Shown here in pieces: positions 55,712-64,000 of a stretch of 64,000 nucleotides of DNA. Origin of the DNA: JAPUEK01 sp963815355. Its GTDB lineage: Bacteria > Pseudomonadota > Alphaproteobacteria > Rhodobacterales > Rhodobacteraceae. The stretch's first letter is position 1. Each line of letters opens with the position of its first letter. The DNA is taken from contig CAWFGJ010000011.1 of NCBI GenBank assembly GCA_963815355.1, forward strand, positions 1 to 64,000, in the 5' to 3' direction. The position numbers and the translations under genes were made by a program. The notes beneath the pieces were generated by a model, which saw only the letters and a program-made list of their open reading frames with translations, did no database searches and was not told the origin of the DNA.

Positions 55712-56619
55712 TCTTTGATCTCGGCAAGCGCAGGGACACCTGGTGGCGGCAGGTCAGCTTTCACCGCCGGGCTTGCGCCCATGAGCATCCGGACAATCAT
55801 GATCAGTTCATCCCGCAGGGCTTTGCGATGGGTCACGCGGTCCAGCATTCCGTGATCCAGCAAATACTCGGCGCGCTGAAATCCTTCAGGCAGCTTTTCA
55901 CGGATGGTTTGTTCGATCACCCTTGGACCCGCAAAGCAGATCAACGCATTGGGTTCGGCGATCTGCACATCCCCCAGCATCGCATAAGAGGCCGTGACGC
56001 CGCCGGTCGTCGGATGCGTCAGGACCACCACATAGGGCAGGTTTGCTTCTCTGAGCATTTGCACCGCAACGGTCGTACGGGGCATCTGCATCAGGCTGAG
56101 AATGCCTTCTTGCATGCGCGCGCCACCTGCGGCGGAAAACACGATCAACGGACGCTTGAGTTTCACGGCACGCTCGGCAGCCGCGATGATGGCGTTGCCG
56201 ACATACATGCCCATCGAGCCGCCCATGAAGCTGAAATCTTGCCCCACCGCGACGATCGGGGTGCGGCCCATCTCGCCTTCGGCGACCAACATCGCCTCTT
56301 TTTCGCCCGTTGCTTTCTGCGCGGCCTTAAGCCGGTCGGGATAGCGTTTCTGGTCGCGGAAATGCAGTGGGTCCACAACCACTTCCGGCACTTTCACGTC
56401 GCTAAAGATGCCCCCGTCAAACAACGCTGTAAAGCGGTCGCGCGGGCTGATGGCCATGTGGTGATCGCACGAGGTGCAGACGTTCAGATTGGCCGCAAGC
56501 TCGCGGTGGAACAGCATGGTTCCACACTCTGGGCATTTGGTCCAAAGATTCTCGGGCACTTCCCGGCGGGAAAACAGCGAGTTGATCTTCGGGCGGACGT
56601 AGTTCGAAATCCAGTTCAT
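55708..56619 (-). CDS. accD: Acetyl-CoA carboxylase carboxyltransferase subunit beta
   Basis: A 303-residue subunit. The N-terminal Cys4 zinc ribbon is WTKCPECGTMLFH and NVCTSCDHHM; the carboxyltransferase domain has FSFMGGSMGMYVGNAII, VFSAAGGARMQEGILSLMQM and THPTTGGVTASYAMLGD. It transfers CO2 from carboxybiotin to acetyl-CoA. ATG 56619 starts MNWISNYVRPKINSLF; the open frame upstream to 57327 is not part of the protein. Confidence 0.96.
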   Translation of the reverse strand: MNWISNYVRPKINSLFSRREVPENLWTKCPECGTMLFHRELAANLNVCTSCDHHMAISPRDRFTALFDGGIFSDVKVPEVVVDPLHFRDQKRYPDRLKAAQKATGEKEAMLVAEGEMGRTPIVAVGQDFSFMGGSMGMYVGNAIIAAAERAVKLKRPLIVFSAAGGARMQEGILSLMQMPRTTVAVQMLREANLPYVVVLTHPTTGGVTASYAMLGDVQIAEPNALICFAGPRVIEQTIREKLPEGFQRAEYLLDHGMLDRVTHRKALRDELIMIVRMLMGASPAVKADLPPPGVPALAEIKE

Positions 56620-56808
56620 TCGCGGGCCTTCCGGGTTTCGGGCGCTCCCGTCTTCGCGGGCGTTCCCGTCAAATAGAGGCAGAGGGCCAGAAATGCAATC
56701 GCAGCGCAGGGCAGATGACGACGGACCGCCGATTTTGACGTTATTTGGGAGCTCTGAAACTTTTGCAGATGCCCCAGCGTAACTTTCCCAGCACAGGGAG
56801 AGAACGCC

Positions 56809-57636
56809 ATGCCCACAGGACCGCTGATCTACCGACAAAGCCTTTTGACCCGCTTGACGCACTGGATCTGGGCCGTGTGTCTCTTTTTCTTGCTGCTGAC
56901 CGGACTGCAGATCTTCAACGCGTTTCCGTCCCTGCATATCGGCAAAGAAGCCGGGTTTGACTATGACAACGAGGTGTTTGCGATCGAGGCCCGCCAGAAC
57001 GGCGATCGTTTGCAAGGCATCACCCGCGTGTTCGGAGCAGAGTTTGATACCACGGGCGTGCTGGGAGTGTCTGACGGGCAAGCGCGGGCCTTTCCATCGG
57101 CTCTGACGATTCCGTCGAAGACCAGTCTGGCGACGGGCAGAGTCATCCACTTCTTTTTCGCGTGGGTTCTGGTGGGCACGTTGACGATTTGGCTGATCGG
57201 TTCGGCGTTGAACGGGCATTTGCGCCAGTTGGTGCCTACAATCGCCGATTTGCGGGCTTTGCCTCGGGACGTTGCCAACCATGCAAAGCTGCGGTTTCAC
57301 CACACTGCCGGGTATAACGTTCTGCAAAAGCTGGCCTATGCGTCGGTGCTGTTCGTGGCGCTGCCGTTGATGATCGCGACTGGGCTGACGATGTCACCGT
57401 CCTTTAACGCGACCGCGCCCTGGCTGTTGGATCTGTTCGGGGGGCGCCAAACGGCGCGAAGCCTGCATTTTGGGGTCATGCTGGGCTTGGTGGGATTTTT
57501 CGGGGTCCACATGCTCATGATTGTTGCCGCCGGGCCCCTCAACGAACTGCGCTCAATTCTAAGCGGGTGGTATCGGATTGACCCAGCACCGCCCGTCGCA
57601 AGCGGTGACGCGAGCAGAAAAGGAGAGCGGCCATGA
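56809..57636 (+). CDS. Cytochrome b/b6-domain protein (membrane partner of a molybdoenzyme)
   Basis: A 275-residue membrane protein with four to five hydrophobic segments and heme-ligand candidates: His in TRLTHWIWAVCLFFLL (helix 1), GRVIHFFFAWVLVG, KLRFHHTAGYN and RSLHFGVMLGLVGFFGVHM. It resembles thiosulfate-reductase or formate-dehydrogenase-type cytochromes b. The start overlaps nothing upstream; the stop overlaps the molybdopterin gene by 4 nt, indicating a two-gene electron-transfer module. Confidence 0.85.
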   Translation: MPTGPLIYRQSLLTRLTHWIWAVCLFFLLLTGLQIFNAFPSLHIGKEAGFDYDNEVFAIEARQNGDRLQGITRVFGAEFDTTGVLGVSDGQARAFPSALTIPSKTSLATGRVIHFFFAWVLVGTLTIWLIGSALNGHLRQLVPTIADLRALPRDVANHAKLRFHHTAGYNVLQKLAYASVLFVALPLMIATGLTMSPSFNATAPWLLDLFGGRQTARSLHFGVMLGLVGFFGVHMLMIVAAGPLNELRSILSGWYRIDPAPPVASGDASRKGERP

Positions 57637-58397
57637 TTGATCGTCGCAAGTTGCTGCTTGGGGGTGCTGCGCTGGCGCTGTCAGGGTGCAAGATTTTTGA
57701 CAGCGCGGCCGCACCAGACAGTGGCTTACGGGCCTTGTTTGCCAGCGCCGAGGGTCTTACGAAAGCCAGTCAGCGGGCCCTTGGTGGCGGGGCACTGGCG
57801 CCAGAATTTTCGGCCAGCGACATTCGGCAGGGCCAGCGACCGAACGGCTCCGTTTTTCCGGACAGTTCGGAGTATCAGGGGTTGGTCGAGCAGGGGTTCG
57901 CGCCCTTCACTTTGACGGTGACGGGGTTGGTCGACCGCCCCCTGTCGCTAAGTTATAGCGAAATCCTTGCCATGCCGGCCAAAAGCCAGATCACGCGTCA
58001 TGACTGTGTGGAGGGGTGGAGTTGCATTGCCAAATGGACCGGCACACCCCTGTCGGCCGTGTTGAATGCCGCGAAACCCAAGCTGACCGCGCGGTTTGCG
58101 GTATTCCATTGCTTTGACGCCATCGAGCGCAGCCTGTCAGGCGCGGTGACCTACTATGAGAGCATCGATCTTATCGACGCCTACCATCCACAAACCTTGC
58201 TGGCCTACGGCCTGAACGACCGGGCCTTGCCCATCGCAAATGGCGCGCCCTTACGTTTGCGGGTGGAGCGGCAATTGGGCTACAAAATGGCGAAATACAT
58301 ACATACTATTGAATTGGTTGATAGTTTTTCAGGACTTGGGGCCGGTAGGGGCAGCTATTGGGCAGACAGGGGGTATGAATGGTATGCGGGGATTTGA
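57633..58397 (+). CDS. Molybdopterin-dependent oxidoreductase (sulfite oxidase/YedY-type)
   Basis: A 254-residue exported protein. The N-terminus MIDRRKLLLGGAALALSGC combines a short twin-Arg-like RRK motif with a lipobox-like LSGC. The molybdopterin domain shows FTLTVTGLVDRPLSLSYSEI and the Mo-ligating Cys in RHDCVEGWSCIAKWTGTPL, then GAPLRLRVERQLGYKMAKYI. It likely takes or gives electrons through the cytochrome b encoded just upstream. The natural substrate is unknown; relatives repair or reduce oxidised substrates in the periplasm. Confidence 0.88.
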   Translation: MIDRRKLLLGGAALALSGCKIFDSAAAPDSGLRALFASAEGLTKASQRALGGGALAPEFSASDIRQGQRPNGSVFPDSSEYQGLVEQGFAPFTLTVTGLVDRPLSLSYSEILAMPAKSQITRHDCVEGWSCIAKWTGTPLSAVLNAAKPKLTARFAVFHCFDAIERSLSGAVTYYESIDLIDAYHPQTLLAYGLNDRALPIANGAPLRLRVERQLGYKMAKYIHTIELVDSFSGLGAGRGSYWADRGYEWYAGI

Positions 58398-58406
58398 CCG
58401 TGCCGA

Positions 58407-58451
58407 CCGGGGCTCTGCCCCGGACCCCGGAGTATTTTGGCCAAGATGAAA
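58407..58451. terminator. Intergenic palindromic repeat, second copy, between convergent genes
   Basis: CCGGGGC-TCT-GCCCCGG (58407-58423) forms a 7-bp stem, then ACCCCGGAGTATTTTGGCC and AAGATGAAA follow. The order (hairpin, GGACCCC, GAGTATTTTGGCC) matches the family repeat seen in reverse at 10191-10231. It lies between the molybdoenzyme gene and recQ. Confidence 0.78.
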
Positions 58452-58455
58452 GCGC

Positions 58456-60501
58456 TTAGGCCTCATGGATGGCCTCTAAGAACGCATCGCCAAAGCGTTC
58501 CAGTTTGGCAGGACCGAGGTCGCCCACGCGGTCGAGTTCGGAAAGGGAATTCGGGCGGGCCTCGGCAATGCGGCGCAGGGTGTTGGAACTGAGGCTAAGC
58601 GGTTTGCCGGTGCCGTCTTGGCCACGGGCGAGTTGCACCTGAAGGTCAGCCAAGCGATCAAAGACCTGACCCGCGTCGCGCCCGACGAGTTTGCGGCGCG
58701 CGGGATGGAGCGGGCCTGTGATCGCACCGGTGATCACCTCAAGAAAAGCTGTGCCGTAACTCTCCAGCTTTTTCGCGCCGACCCCGGTGATGCCCATCAT
58801 CTCATCCGGGGTTTGGGGTTTGCGTTCGGCCATCTCGATCAACGTGCGGTCAGCGAAGACCACATAGGCGGGCACACCCGCTGCTTCAGCCAAGGCGCGG
58901 CGTTTGGCTTTGAGCGCGGACAGAAGGCTCGCGTCTTCTTCGGCGACGAGGGATTTCACTACCACACGGGGAGTGGCGCGGTCGATGGTATCGCGGCGTA
59001 GGGTGATCGGTTCCTCGCCCCGCAGGATCGGGCGGGCGGCATCCGTCATCCGCAGAGCGCCGTGACGTTCGGGGTCGGGGCGGACGAGGTCACGGCCCAT
59101 CATCTGCCGGAACACCGCGCCCCAAGCCGGTTTGGACAAATCGCGCCCGACGGCAAAGGTGGGCAGTTGGTCATGGCCGCGTTCGCGCACCTTGGCGGTG
59201 GCGTTGCCGGTCAGGATATCGATGAGGTGGCCCGCGCCGAACCATTCGCCGGTGCGCAGGATGGCTGAGAGCGCCTTGCGGACAGCGTCGGTGGCGTCAA
59301 AAAGCTGCGCAGGGCGGTCGCAGAGATCACAGTTGCCGCAGGGGTCGGCGGCCTCGCCAAAGTAGCCGAGCAGCACCTGGCGGCGGCAGCGCATCGCCTC
59401 GGCCAGACCCAGAAGCGCGTTGAGACGGCCGTGATCGGCGGCCTTGCGTTCGGGCGGGGCGATGCCCTCATCTATCTGGCTGCGGCGCAGGCGGATATCG
59501 TCGGGGCCATAGAGCGTCAGGGTTTCGGCCGGGGCACCGTCGCGGCCCGCGCGGCCGATTTCCTGATAATAGCCTTCGATGGATTTGGGCAGATCGGCGT
59601 GGGCGACCCAGCGGATATCCGGCTTGTCGATGCCCATGCCGAAAGCGACGGTCGCCACCACGATCAGGCCGTCTTCCTGTTGGAAGCGGATTTCTACGCG
59701 GCGGCGCTCGTCCGCCTCCATCCCGCCGTGGTAAAAGCAGGCGGAATGCCCATCTTCGCGCAGAGCTTGGGAGAGCGTTTCGGTTTTGGCGCGGGTGCCG
59801 CAATAGACGATACCGGATTGCCCCTTGCGAGCGGCGGCAAAGGCAAGGATCTGGTCGCGGGGCTTGTCCTTGACCGCGAAGGCAAGGTGAATATTAGGCC
59901 GGTCAAAGCCGCGCAGGAAGGTTTCCGGGGTCCGGCCAGCAAAGAGCCGCGTGATAATCTCGGCCCGGGTTTCTTCATCAGCGGTTGCGGTGAAGGCGGC
60001 CAATGGCACGTCAAGGCTGCGGCGCAGATCGCCGATGCGCAGATAGTCCGGACGGAAATCATGCCCCCATTGCGAGACGCAATGCGCCTCATCCACGGCG
60101 ATCATCGTGCAGTTGATCCGGCGCAAGAGCGGCAAGGTTGCTGCGGAGGCCAGCCGTTCGGGTGCCATGTAGAGCAGTTTTAGGCGGCCAGCATCGAGGG
60201 CGGCAAAGACCTCAGACGTTTCTTCGTCGGTGTTGCCAGAGGTCAGCGCACCCGCCTCAACCCCCACGGCACGCAAGGCGCGAACCTGATCGCGCATCAG
60301 CGCGATCAGCGGCGAGATCACGACGGTTACACCATCACGGCAGAGCGCGGGCAGTTGGAAACACAAAGACTTTCCACCGCCAGTCGGCATTATCGCCAGC
60401 GTGTTGCGGCCCGCCAGGACAGCATCGACGATTTCTTCTTGCCCGGTGCGAAACCCGGGAAAGCCGAAGACAGAAGACAGAAGGTCGGTCGGCGCGGCCA
60501 T
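58456..60501 (-). CDS. recQ: ATP-dependent DNA helicase RecQ
   Basis: A 681-residue superfamily 2 helicase. Motif 0/I is GQEEIVDAVLAG and IMPTGGGKSLCFQLP, DEAH box DEAHCVSQWGHDFRPDY, motif VI QEIGRAGRDG, zinc cysteines in MRCRRQVLLGYFG and CGNCDLC, and two C-terminal HRDC-like regions. Repair and recombination helicase. The ATG at 60501 is back-to-back with yggT on the same strand. Confidence 0.95.
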   Translation of the reverse strand: MAAPTDLLSSVFGFPGFRTGQEEIVDAVLAGRNTLAIMPTGGGKSLCFQLPALCRDGVTVVISPLIALMRDQVRALRAVGVEAGALTSGNTDEETSEVFAALDAGRLKLLYMAPERLASAATLPLLRRINCTMIAVDEAHCVSQWGHDFRPDYLRIGDLRRSLDVPLAAFTATADEETRAEIITRLFAGRTPETFLRGFDRPNIHLAFAVKDKPRDQILAFAAARKGQSGIVYCGTRAKTETLSQALREDGHSACFYHGGMEADERRRVEIRFQQEDGLIVVATVAFGMGIDKPDIRWVAHADLPKSIEGYYQEIGRAGRDGAPAETLTLYGPDDIRLRRSQIDEGIAPPERKAADHGRLNALLGLAEAMRCRRQVLLGYFGEAADPCGNCDLCDRPAQLFDATDAVRKALSAILRTGEWFGAGHLIDILTGNATAKVRERGHDQLPTFAVGRDLSKPAWGAVFRQMMGRDLVRPDPERHGALRMTDAARPILRGEEPITLRRDTIDRATPRVVVKSLVAEEDASLLSALKAKRRALAEAAGVPAYVVFADRTLIEMAERKPQTPDEMMGITGVGAKKLESYGTAFLEVITGAITGPLHPARRKLVGRDAGQVFDRLADLQVQLARGQDGTGKPLSLSSNTLRRIAEARPNSLSELDRVGDLGPAKLERFGDAFLEAIHEA

Positions 60502-60568
60502 GGTGATGTTTAAAATTCCCGGCTTTGACGATACGGCAGTGCTGGTTTACGGGCGGTTAATTGCGCGG

Positions 60569-60850
60569 TCAGCGGTAAAGGTTGTTCATCACGACGATGC
60601 GCAGCGCGTAGACACCAACCAGCACGACCAGCGGGGCAAAATCGATGCCTGCGGTCACCGGCAGAATGCGGCGGACCTGCGCAAAAATGGGTTCCATCAC
60701 CCGATTAAGCCCCAGCCAGATCTGCTGAACCAGCGGTTGGCGCAGGTTAAGCACTTGGAAATTGATCAGCCAACTCATGATCACATGGGCCAGAACGACC
60801 CATTTCACGATATCAAGGATCAGCAACAAGATCTCTAGGAATGAGGTCAT
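60569..60850 (-). CDS. YggT family membrane protein
   Basis: A 93-residue protein with two hydrophobic segments around the motif NLRQPLVQQIWLGLNRVMEPIF and IDFAPLVVLVGVYALR, the YggT pattern (P.l.PiR..iP..gGiDfSPl). The family has a poorly defined role in osmotic or division-related membrane processes. ATG 60850 is the family start. Confidence 0.9.
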   Translation of the reverse strand: MTSFLEILLLILDIVKWVVLAHVIMSWLINFQVLNLRQPLVQQIWLGLNRVMEPIFAQVRRILPVTAGIDFAPLVVLVGVYALRIVVMNNLYR

Positions 60851-60984
60851 CTTAAGCTCCGGCCACAATGGATTGTGGCAGAGGTATCGCGCCTCCCCAG
60901 AAAGGGCAAGGAGACATGCCGCAGCGTCCCTCTTGACCCTCGGGGGGGAGGGGGGTTGAAGGGGGTATTGTCTGGAGACCGCCG

Positions 60985-61515
60985 ATGTATCCTTATGCCC
61001 GCATGTTCAAAGAGTTGTGGAAGTTCCGCAACGCCCCTGCCCTGACCATTCTGGAGCCGCATGTCAGCACCCATCGGGTTTGGCCGTGGGATATTGATCC
61101 GTGGATGGAGTTGAACAACGGGCGCACGTTGACGCTGTTCGATCTGGGACGCATTCCGATGGCCAAGCGCATGGGGTTTGACACCGTTGCCAAGGCGCAG
61201 CGCTGGGGCATCACTGTCGCTGGAAACTCCACCCGATACCGCAAAAGAGTTACGGTATTTCAAAAGCTTACCCAAGTCAGCCGGATCATCGGATGGGATC
61301 ATCGCTTTACCTATATGGAGCAAAGCTTTTGGCGCGGGGAGGAGTGCACTGCCTCTATGTTGCTGCGCTCTGGGTTCACGTCGAAGGCCGGATTGGTGCC
61401 GCCAGCGCGGGTGCTGGAGGCGTTGGGACAGCCGCAGGAGAGCCCGGAATTGCCCGCGTGGGTGCAGGGATGGATTGCGGCGGATGCAGGCCGGGTGTGG
61501 CCCCCGTTGCGGTAG
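60985..61515 (+). CDS. Acyl-CoA thioesterase-like protein (THEM6/4HBT type)
   Basis: A 176-residue hotdog protein: RVWPWDIDPWMELNNGRTLTLFDLGR carries the 4HBT-like D..W.E.NNG.. pattern (blocks WDIDPWMELNNGR and DLGRIPMAKRMG), then WGITVAGNSTRYRKRV and GWDHRFTYMEQSF. Relatives are annotated as thioesterases; the acyl substrate is not known. It is divergent from yggT. Confidence 0.8.
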   Translation: MYPYARMFKELWKFRNAPALTILEPHVSTHRVWPWDIDPWMELNNGRTLTLFDLGRIPMAKRMGFDTVAKAQRWGITVAGNSTRYRKRVTVFQKLTQVSRIIGWDHRFTYMEQSFWRGEECTASMLLRSGFTSKAGLVPPARVLEALGQPQESPELPAWVQGWIAADAGRVWPPLR

Positions 61516-61543
61516 CGCGCGCCTTTTCAGGGTGCTTTTGGGC

Positions 61544-61598
61544 ATCTTCTTTCGATCTTCTTTCGATCTTCGTGTGATCTTCCGCGTGTCTTCCACGA
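61544..61598 (-). repeat. 11-nt-phased GAAGAT array (ATCTTC on the plus strand)
   Basis: ATCTTC starts at 61544, 61555, 61566 and 61577, then GTCTTC at 61588, exactly 11 nt apart. The first two full units are ATCTTCTTTCG twice. On the minus strand this is GAAGATCNNNN repeated, the same motif and period as the array at 44474-44610. It occupies the gap between the thioesterase and Atg22-type genes. Confidence 0.75.
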
Positions 61599-61706
61599 GT
61601 TCTGCGGGCCCAAAGCGCGAAATGAACGTCAAGGCGGGCCTTCGGGGCGGCTTGCGTGGCGGGCGGATTTCGGGCTTGATCCCTCAAAACAAACGGGGGA
61701 ACGGGT

Positions 61707-63074
61707 ATGGCGACGCCAAGACAGCGGATCTGGGGCTGGTATTTCTTTGACTGGGCCAGCCAACCTTACAACACGCTGCTGTTAACCTTTATCTTCGGCC
61801 CGTATTTCGCCGAAGTGGCGCGCGGCTATTACATGGGCGCGGGGATGGAACCTGAAGCGGCCAAGGCGGCGGCGCAGGCCTATTGGGGATGGGGTCTTTC
61901 CATTGCCTCTATCATCATCGCGGTTCTGGCACCGATCCTTGGGGCGGTGGCCGACGGCACCGGGCGGCGGCTGATCTGGGTGTGGATTTTTTCGGCCTTC
62001 TACGTCGCGGGGTCGTTTGCGCTTTGGTATGTGGCACCGGGGGGCGAGGCGGACATGCTGTTCTGGGCGGTGGCTTGGTTCGGCCTTGGCTTTATCGGGA
62101 TGGAATTTGCCACGATCTTTACCAATGCGCTGATGCCGTCGCTGTCGGACCATGATGAGTTGGGGGCGATCTCTGGCTCGGGCTTTGCTTTTGGCTATCT
62201 GGGCGGGCTGTTGGCGCTGATCGTGATGCTGCTGCTGTTGGCCGAGAATGCCGCGACCGGAAAGACCCTGTTGGGCATCGACCCGATCCTTGGGCTGGAT
62301 GTCGAGGCGCGCGAAGGCACACGGGCCGTGGGGCCGTTCACGGCCATTTGGTATGTGGTGTTCATGATCCCGTTCTTTCTGTGGGTGAAAGAGCCAAAGA
62401 CCGAGGCGCGTCCGCTGAACATCGGGGCGGCGATTGGCAGTCTGGTGGCGCTGTTGGGAAGCCTGCGCTACCGCAAGAGCCTGTCGGCTTATCTGGCCTC
62501 GTCGCTGTTCTACCGCGATGCGCTGAACGCGCTTTACGGGTTCGGCGGAGTTTATGCGTCGGGCGTGCTGAATTGGTCGATCATCGATATCGGCATCTTT
62601 GGGATTTTGGGCGCGATTACCGCGATGATCGCCAGTTGGCTAGGCGGACGGGCGGACCGGCGCTATGGGCCAAAGCCGGTGATCGCGGTGTCGATCGTGG
62701 TGTTGATGTTCGTCTGTCTGGTGATTGTCGGCATGACGCGGGAAAGCGTCTGGGGGATTGCGATGGATCCGGCGTCCATGACGCCCGACATCGTGTTCTA
62801 TATCTGCGGCGGGTTGATCGGCGCGGCAGGCGGCACGGTTCAGGCCGCATCGCGCACGATGATGGTGCGCCACACCACCCCGGACCGCGCGACCGAGGCC
62901 TTTGGGCTGTTCGCGCTGTCGGGCAAGGTGGCAAGCTTTATCGCCCCGACGTTGATCGCCGTGGTGACCGCGGCAAGCGGATCGCAGCGCATCGGGATTT
63001 CTCCGCTGATCGGGCTCTTTCTGATCGGGCTCATTCTGTTAATCTGGGTGAAACCGAGAGGCGAGCAGGAATGA
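61707..63074 (+). CDS. Atg22-like MFS transporter
   Basis: A 455-residue protein with about eleven to twelve hydrophobic segments. The opening RIWGWYFFDWASQPYNTLLL is the Atg22/UMF1 signature, and ISGSGFAFGYLGGLLAL and AASRTMMVRHTTPDRATEAFG are family blocks. Atg22 exports amino acids from the yeast vacuole; the bacterial substrate is unknown. ATG 61707 has GGGGGAACGGGT upstream. It overlaps mepA by 4 nt. Confidence 0.9.
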   Translation: MATPRQRIWGWYFFDWASQPYNTLLLTFIFGPYFAEVARGYYMGAGMEPEAAKAAAQAYWGWGLSIASIIIAVLAPILGAVADGTGRRLIWVWIFSAFYVAGSFALWYVAPGGEADMLFWAVAWFGLGFIGMEFATIFTNALMPSLSDHDELGAISGSGFAFGYLGGLLALIVMLLLLAENAATGKTLLGIDPILGLDVEAREGTRAVGPFTAIWYVVFMIPFFLWVKEPKTEARPLNIGAAIGSLVALLGSLRYRKSLSAYLASSLFYRDALNALYGFGGVYASGVLNWSIIDIGIFGILGAITAMIASWLGGRADRRYGPKPVIAVSIVVLMFVCLVIVGMTRESVWGIAMDPASMTPDIVFYICGGLIGAAGGTVQAASRTMMVRHTTPDRATEAFGLFALSGKVASFIAPTLIAVVTAASGSQRIGISPLIGLFLIGLILLIWVKPRGEQE

Positions 63075-63964
63075 TCCGCAGACTGTTGTTATGTTTGGCG
63101 CTGGTTGCGCCAGTGCCCGCATTGGCCGAACCCTTGGCCAACAAGCTGTTTGGCGCAGCCGAAGCGCCGTCACAGCAAAAGCCGATGCCGATTGGCACCT
63201 ATGCCAAGGGCTGCGCCTCAGGCTTGGTGGAATTACCGGAAACCGGGCCAACCTGGCAGGCAATGCGGCTTTCGCGACACCGGAATTTTGGGCAACCGGT
63301 GTTGGTGGAGTTTCTGGAAGACCTGAGTGTCACTGCCACCAAGATCGGCTGGGCGGGGCTTTATATCGGGGATATGGGCCAGCCGCGCGGCGGGCCGATG
63401 ACCTCGGGCCATGCCAGCCATCAGATCGGGCTGGATGCCGATGTCTGGATGTTGCCGCCCAAGCGCGTGAACCTGTCGCGCAGCGAGCGGGAAACGATAT
63501 CCTCTATCCCAGTCCGGTCGGACGACCAGCGGTCAGTGACAAAGAACTGGACGGCGCAGCACCGGGCCTTGCTGAAGGCGGCGGCGTCGGACCCGCGGGT
63601 AGACCGGATCTTTATTGCTGCGGCGGTGAAGATTGAAATGTGCAAGACGGCCACCGCCGCCGACAAGAAATGGCTGCAAAAGATCCGCCCCGAGGCCGGG
63701 CATGAAACCCATATGCATGTGCGCCTGAAATGCCCCAAGGGCGCTCGGCTGTGCGAGACCCAAAAACCCACGGTGTCAGAGCTTTCCAAGGGCGGTGACG
63801 GCTGTGATGAGACGCTGAACTGGTGGGTGACGGATTATCTGAACCCGCCCAAGCCCACCAAACCCTCCAAGCCGCACAAACCGGTGAAGCGCAAGAAGGG
63901 CCCAAGAGAGTTCACAATGGCCGATTTGCCTTCCCAATGCGCCGCCGTACTTTCCTCGCGGTAG
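63071..63964 (+). CDS. mepA: Penicillin-insensitive murein endopeptidase
   Basis: A 297-residue LAS-type zinc peptidase that cleaves D-Ala-meso-DAP cross-links. It has signal peptide MIRRLLLCLALVAPVPALA, zinc ligands in SGHASHQIGLDADVWM and HETHMHVRLKCP, and Cys residues as in E. coli MepA. The C-terminus is a Lys/Pro-rich tail (PKPTKPSKPHKPVKRKKG) followed by FTMADLPSQC. It is coupled to the Atg22-like gene. Confidence 0.95.
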   Translation: MIRRLLLCLALVAPVPALAEPLANKLFGAAEAPSQQKPMPIGTYAKGCASGLVELPETGPTWQAMRLSRHRNFGQPVLVEFLEDLSVTATKIGWAGLYIGDMGQPRGGPMTSGHASHQIGLDADVWMLPPKRVNLSRSERETISSIPVRSDDQRSVTKNWTAQHRALLKAAASDPRVDRIFIAAAVKIEMCKTATAADKKWLQKIRPEAGHETHMHVRLKCPKGARLCETQKPTVSELSKGGDGCDETLNWWVTDYLNPPKPTKPSKPHKPVKRKKGPREFTMADLPSQCAAVLSSR

Positions 63965-64000
63965 GGGTCGGGATCTTCCTGCTGGCGGGGCTGCAAGGCA
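63937..64000 (+). CDS. Start of a further exported protein, cut by the window end
   Basis: ATG 63937 overlaps the mepA end by 28 nt and opens MRRRTFLAVGVGIFLLAGLQG, a basic then hydrophobic stretch like a signal peptide with a Tat-like RRRTFL. Only 21 residues are visible, so the product cannot be named. Confidence 0.5.
   Translation, partial: MRRRTFLAVGVGIFLLAGLQG

Noticed and set aside
62348..63070. An N-terminal extension of MepA by 240 residues
   Set aside because: It overlaps the Atg22-like gene in another frame and precedes a clear signal peptide at 63071.

Overview
The window joins two unrelated genomes. Bases 1 to about 2,550 are eukaryotic. The minus strand carries the first five coding blocks of a spliced gene for the signal recognition particle receptor alpha subunit (SR-alpha), with GT...AG introns and exon content closest to plant and green algal homologues. 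From about 2,560 to the end the DNA is gene-dense, GC-rich alphaproteobacterial chromosome of Rhodobacteraceae type: era/DUF1491/recO, ChvG-ChvI-HprK-RapZ-PTS, methylsuccinyl-CoA dehydrogenase, DUF6473, MbfA with an Irr-type box, and the family's intergenic palindromes. The junction cuts era in half and lies 12 nt after an in-frame stop. The simplest reading is an assembly chimera from an alga-associated bacterium, but an integration into algal DNA cannot be excluded from the sequence alone.

Layout of the bacterial part. 2.56-10.2 kb: era C-terminus, small membrane proteins, recO, an FkbM methyltransferase, an MFS transporter, methylsuccinyl-CoA dehydrogenase (ethylmalonyl-CoA pathway) and a TauE/SafE exporter. 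10.2-18.5 kb: pckA divergent from the conserved chvI-chvG-hprK-rapZ-EIIA-HPr regulatory run, then an acyltransferase and 3-hydroxybutyryl-CoA dehydrogenase. 18.6-26 kb: DUF6473, etfBA, a cobalamin adenosyltransferase, a HIG1-like protein, rlmH, rsfS, a lipoprotein, a DUF2975/HTH pair and an MscS channel. 26-34 kb: leuCD, leuB, an exo/endonuclease-phosphatase protein, an epimerase and a LysR regulator. 35.5-37.4 kb: a collapsed integrative island in tRNA-Pro, with a truncated integrase and 17-bp att repeats. 37.5-41.4 kb: three surface-glycan-type genes. 41.5-46.3 kb: homoprotocatechuate meta-cleavage genes hpaF-E-D-G-H. 46.3-53.3 kb: a minus-strand series ending at mbfA (iron export). 53.4-64 kb: a small secreted protein, TetR, accD-folC, a cytochrome b/molybdoenzyme pair, recQ, yggT, a thioesterase, an Atg22-type transporter and mepA.

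Metabolic logic. Mcd delivers electrons to ETF, both encoded here. The ethylmalonyl-CoA pathway also needs adenosylcobalamin mutases (adenosyltransferase present) and starts from 3-hydroxybutyryl-CoA chemistry (Hbd present). PckA then links C4 acids to gluconeogenesis beside the ChvGI/PTS regulators.

Three bacterial genes (leuC, hpaE and a membrane protein at 28.9 kb) each carry one apparent extra base that breaks an otherwise intact frame, and an HTH gene at 3.5 kb appears to lack one base. This pattern suggests sequencing indels, though recent mutation is possible. The least explained structures are two 11-nt-phased GAAGATC arrays (44.5 and 61.5 kb).
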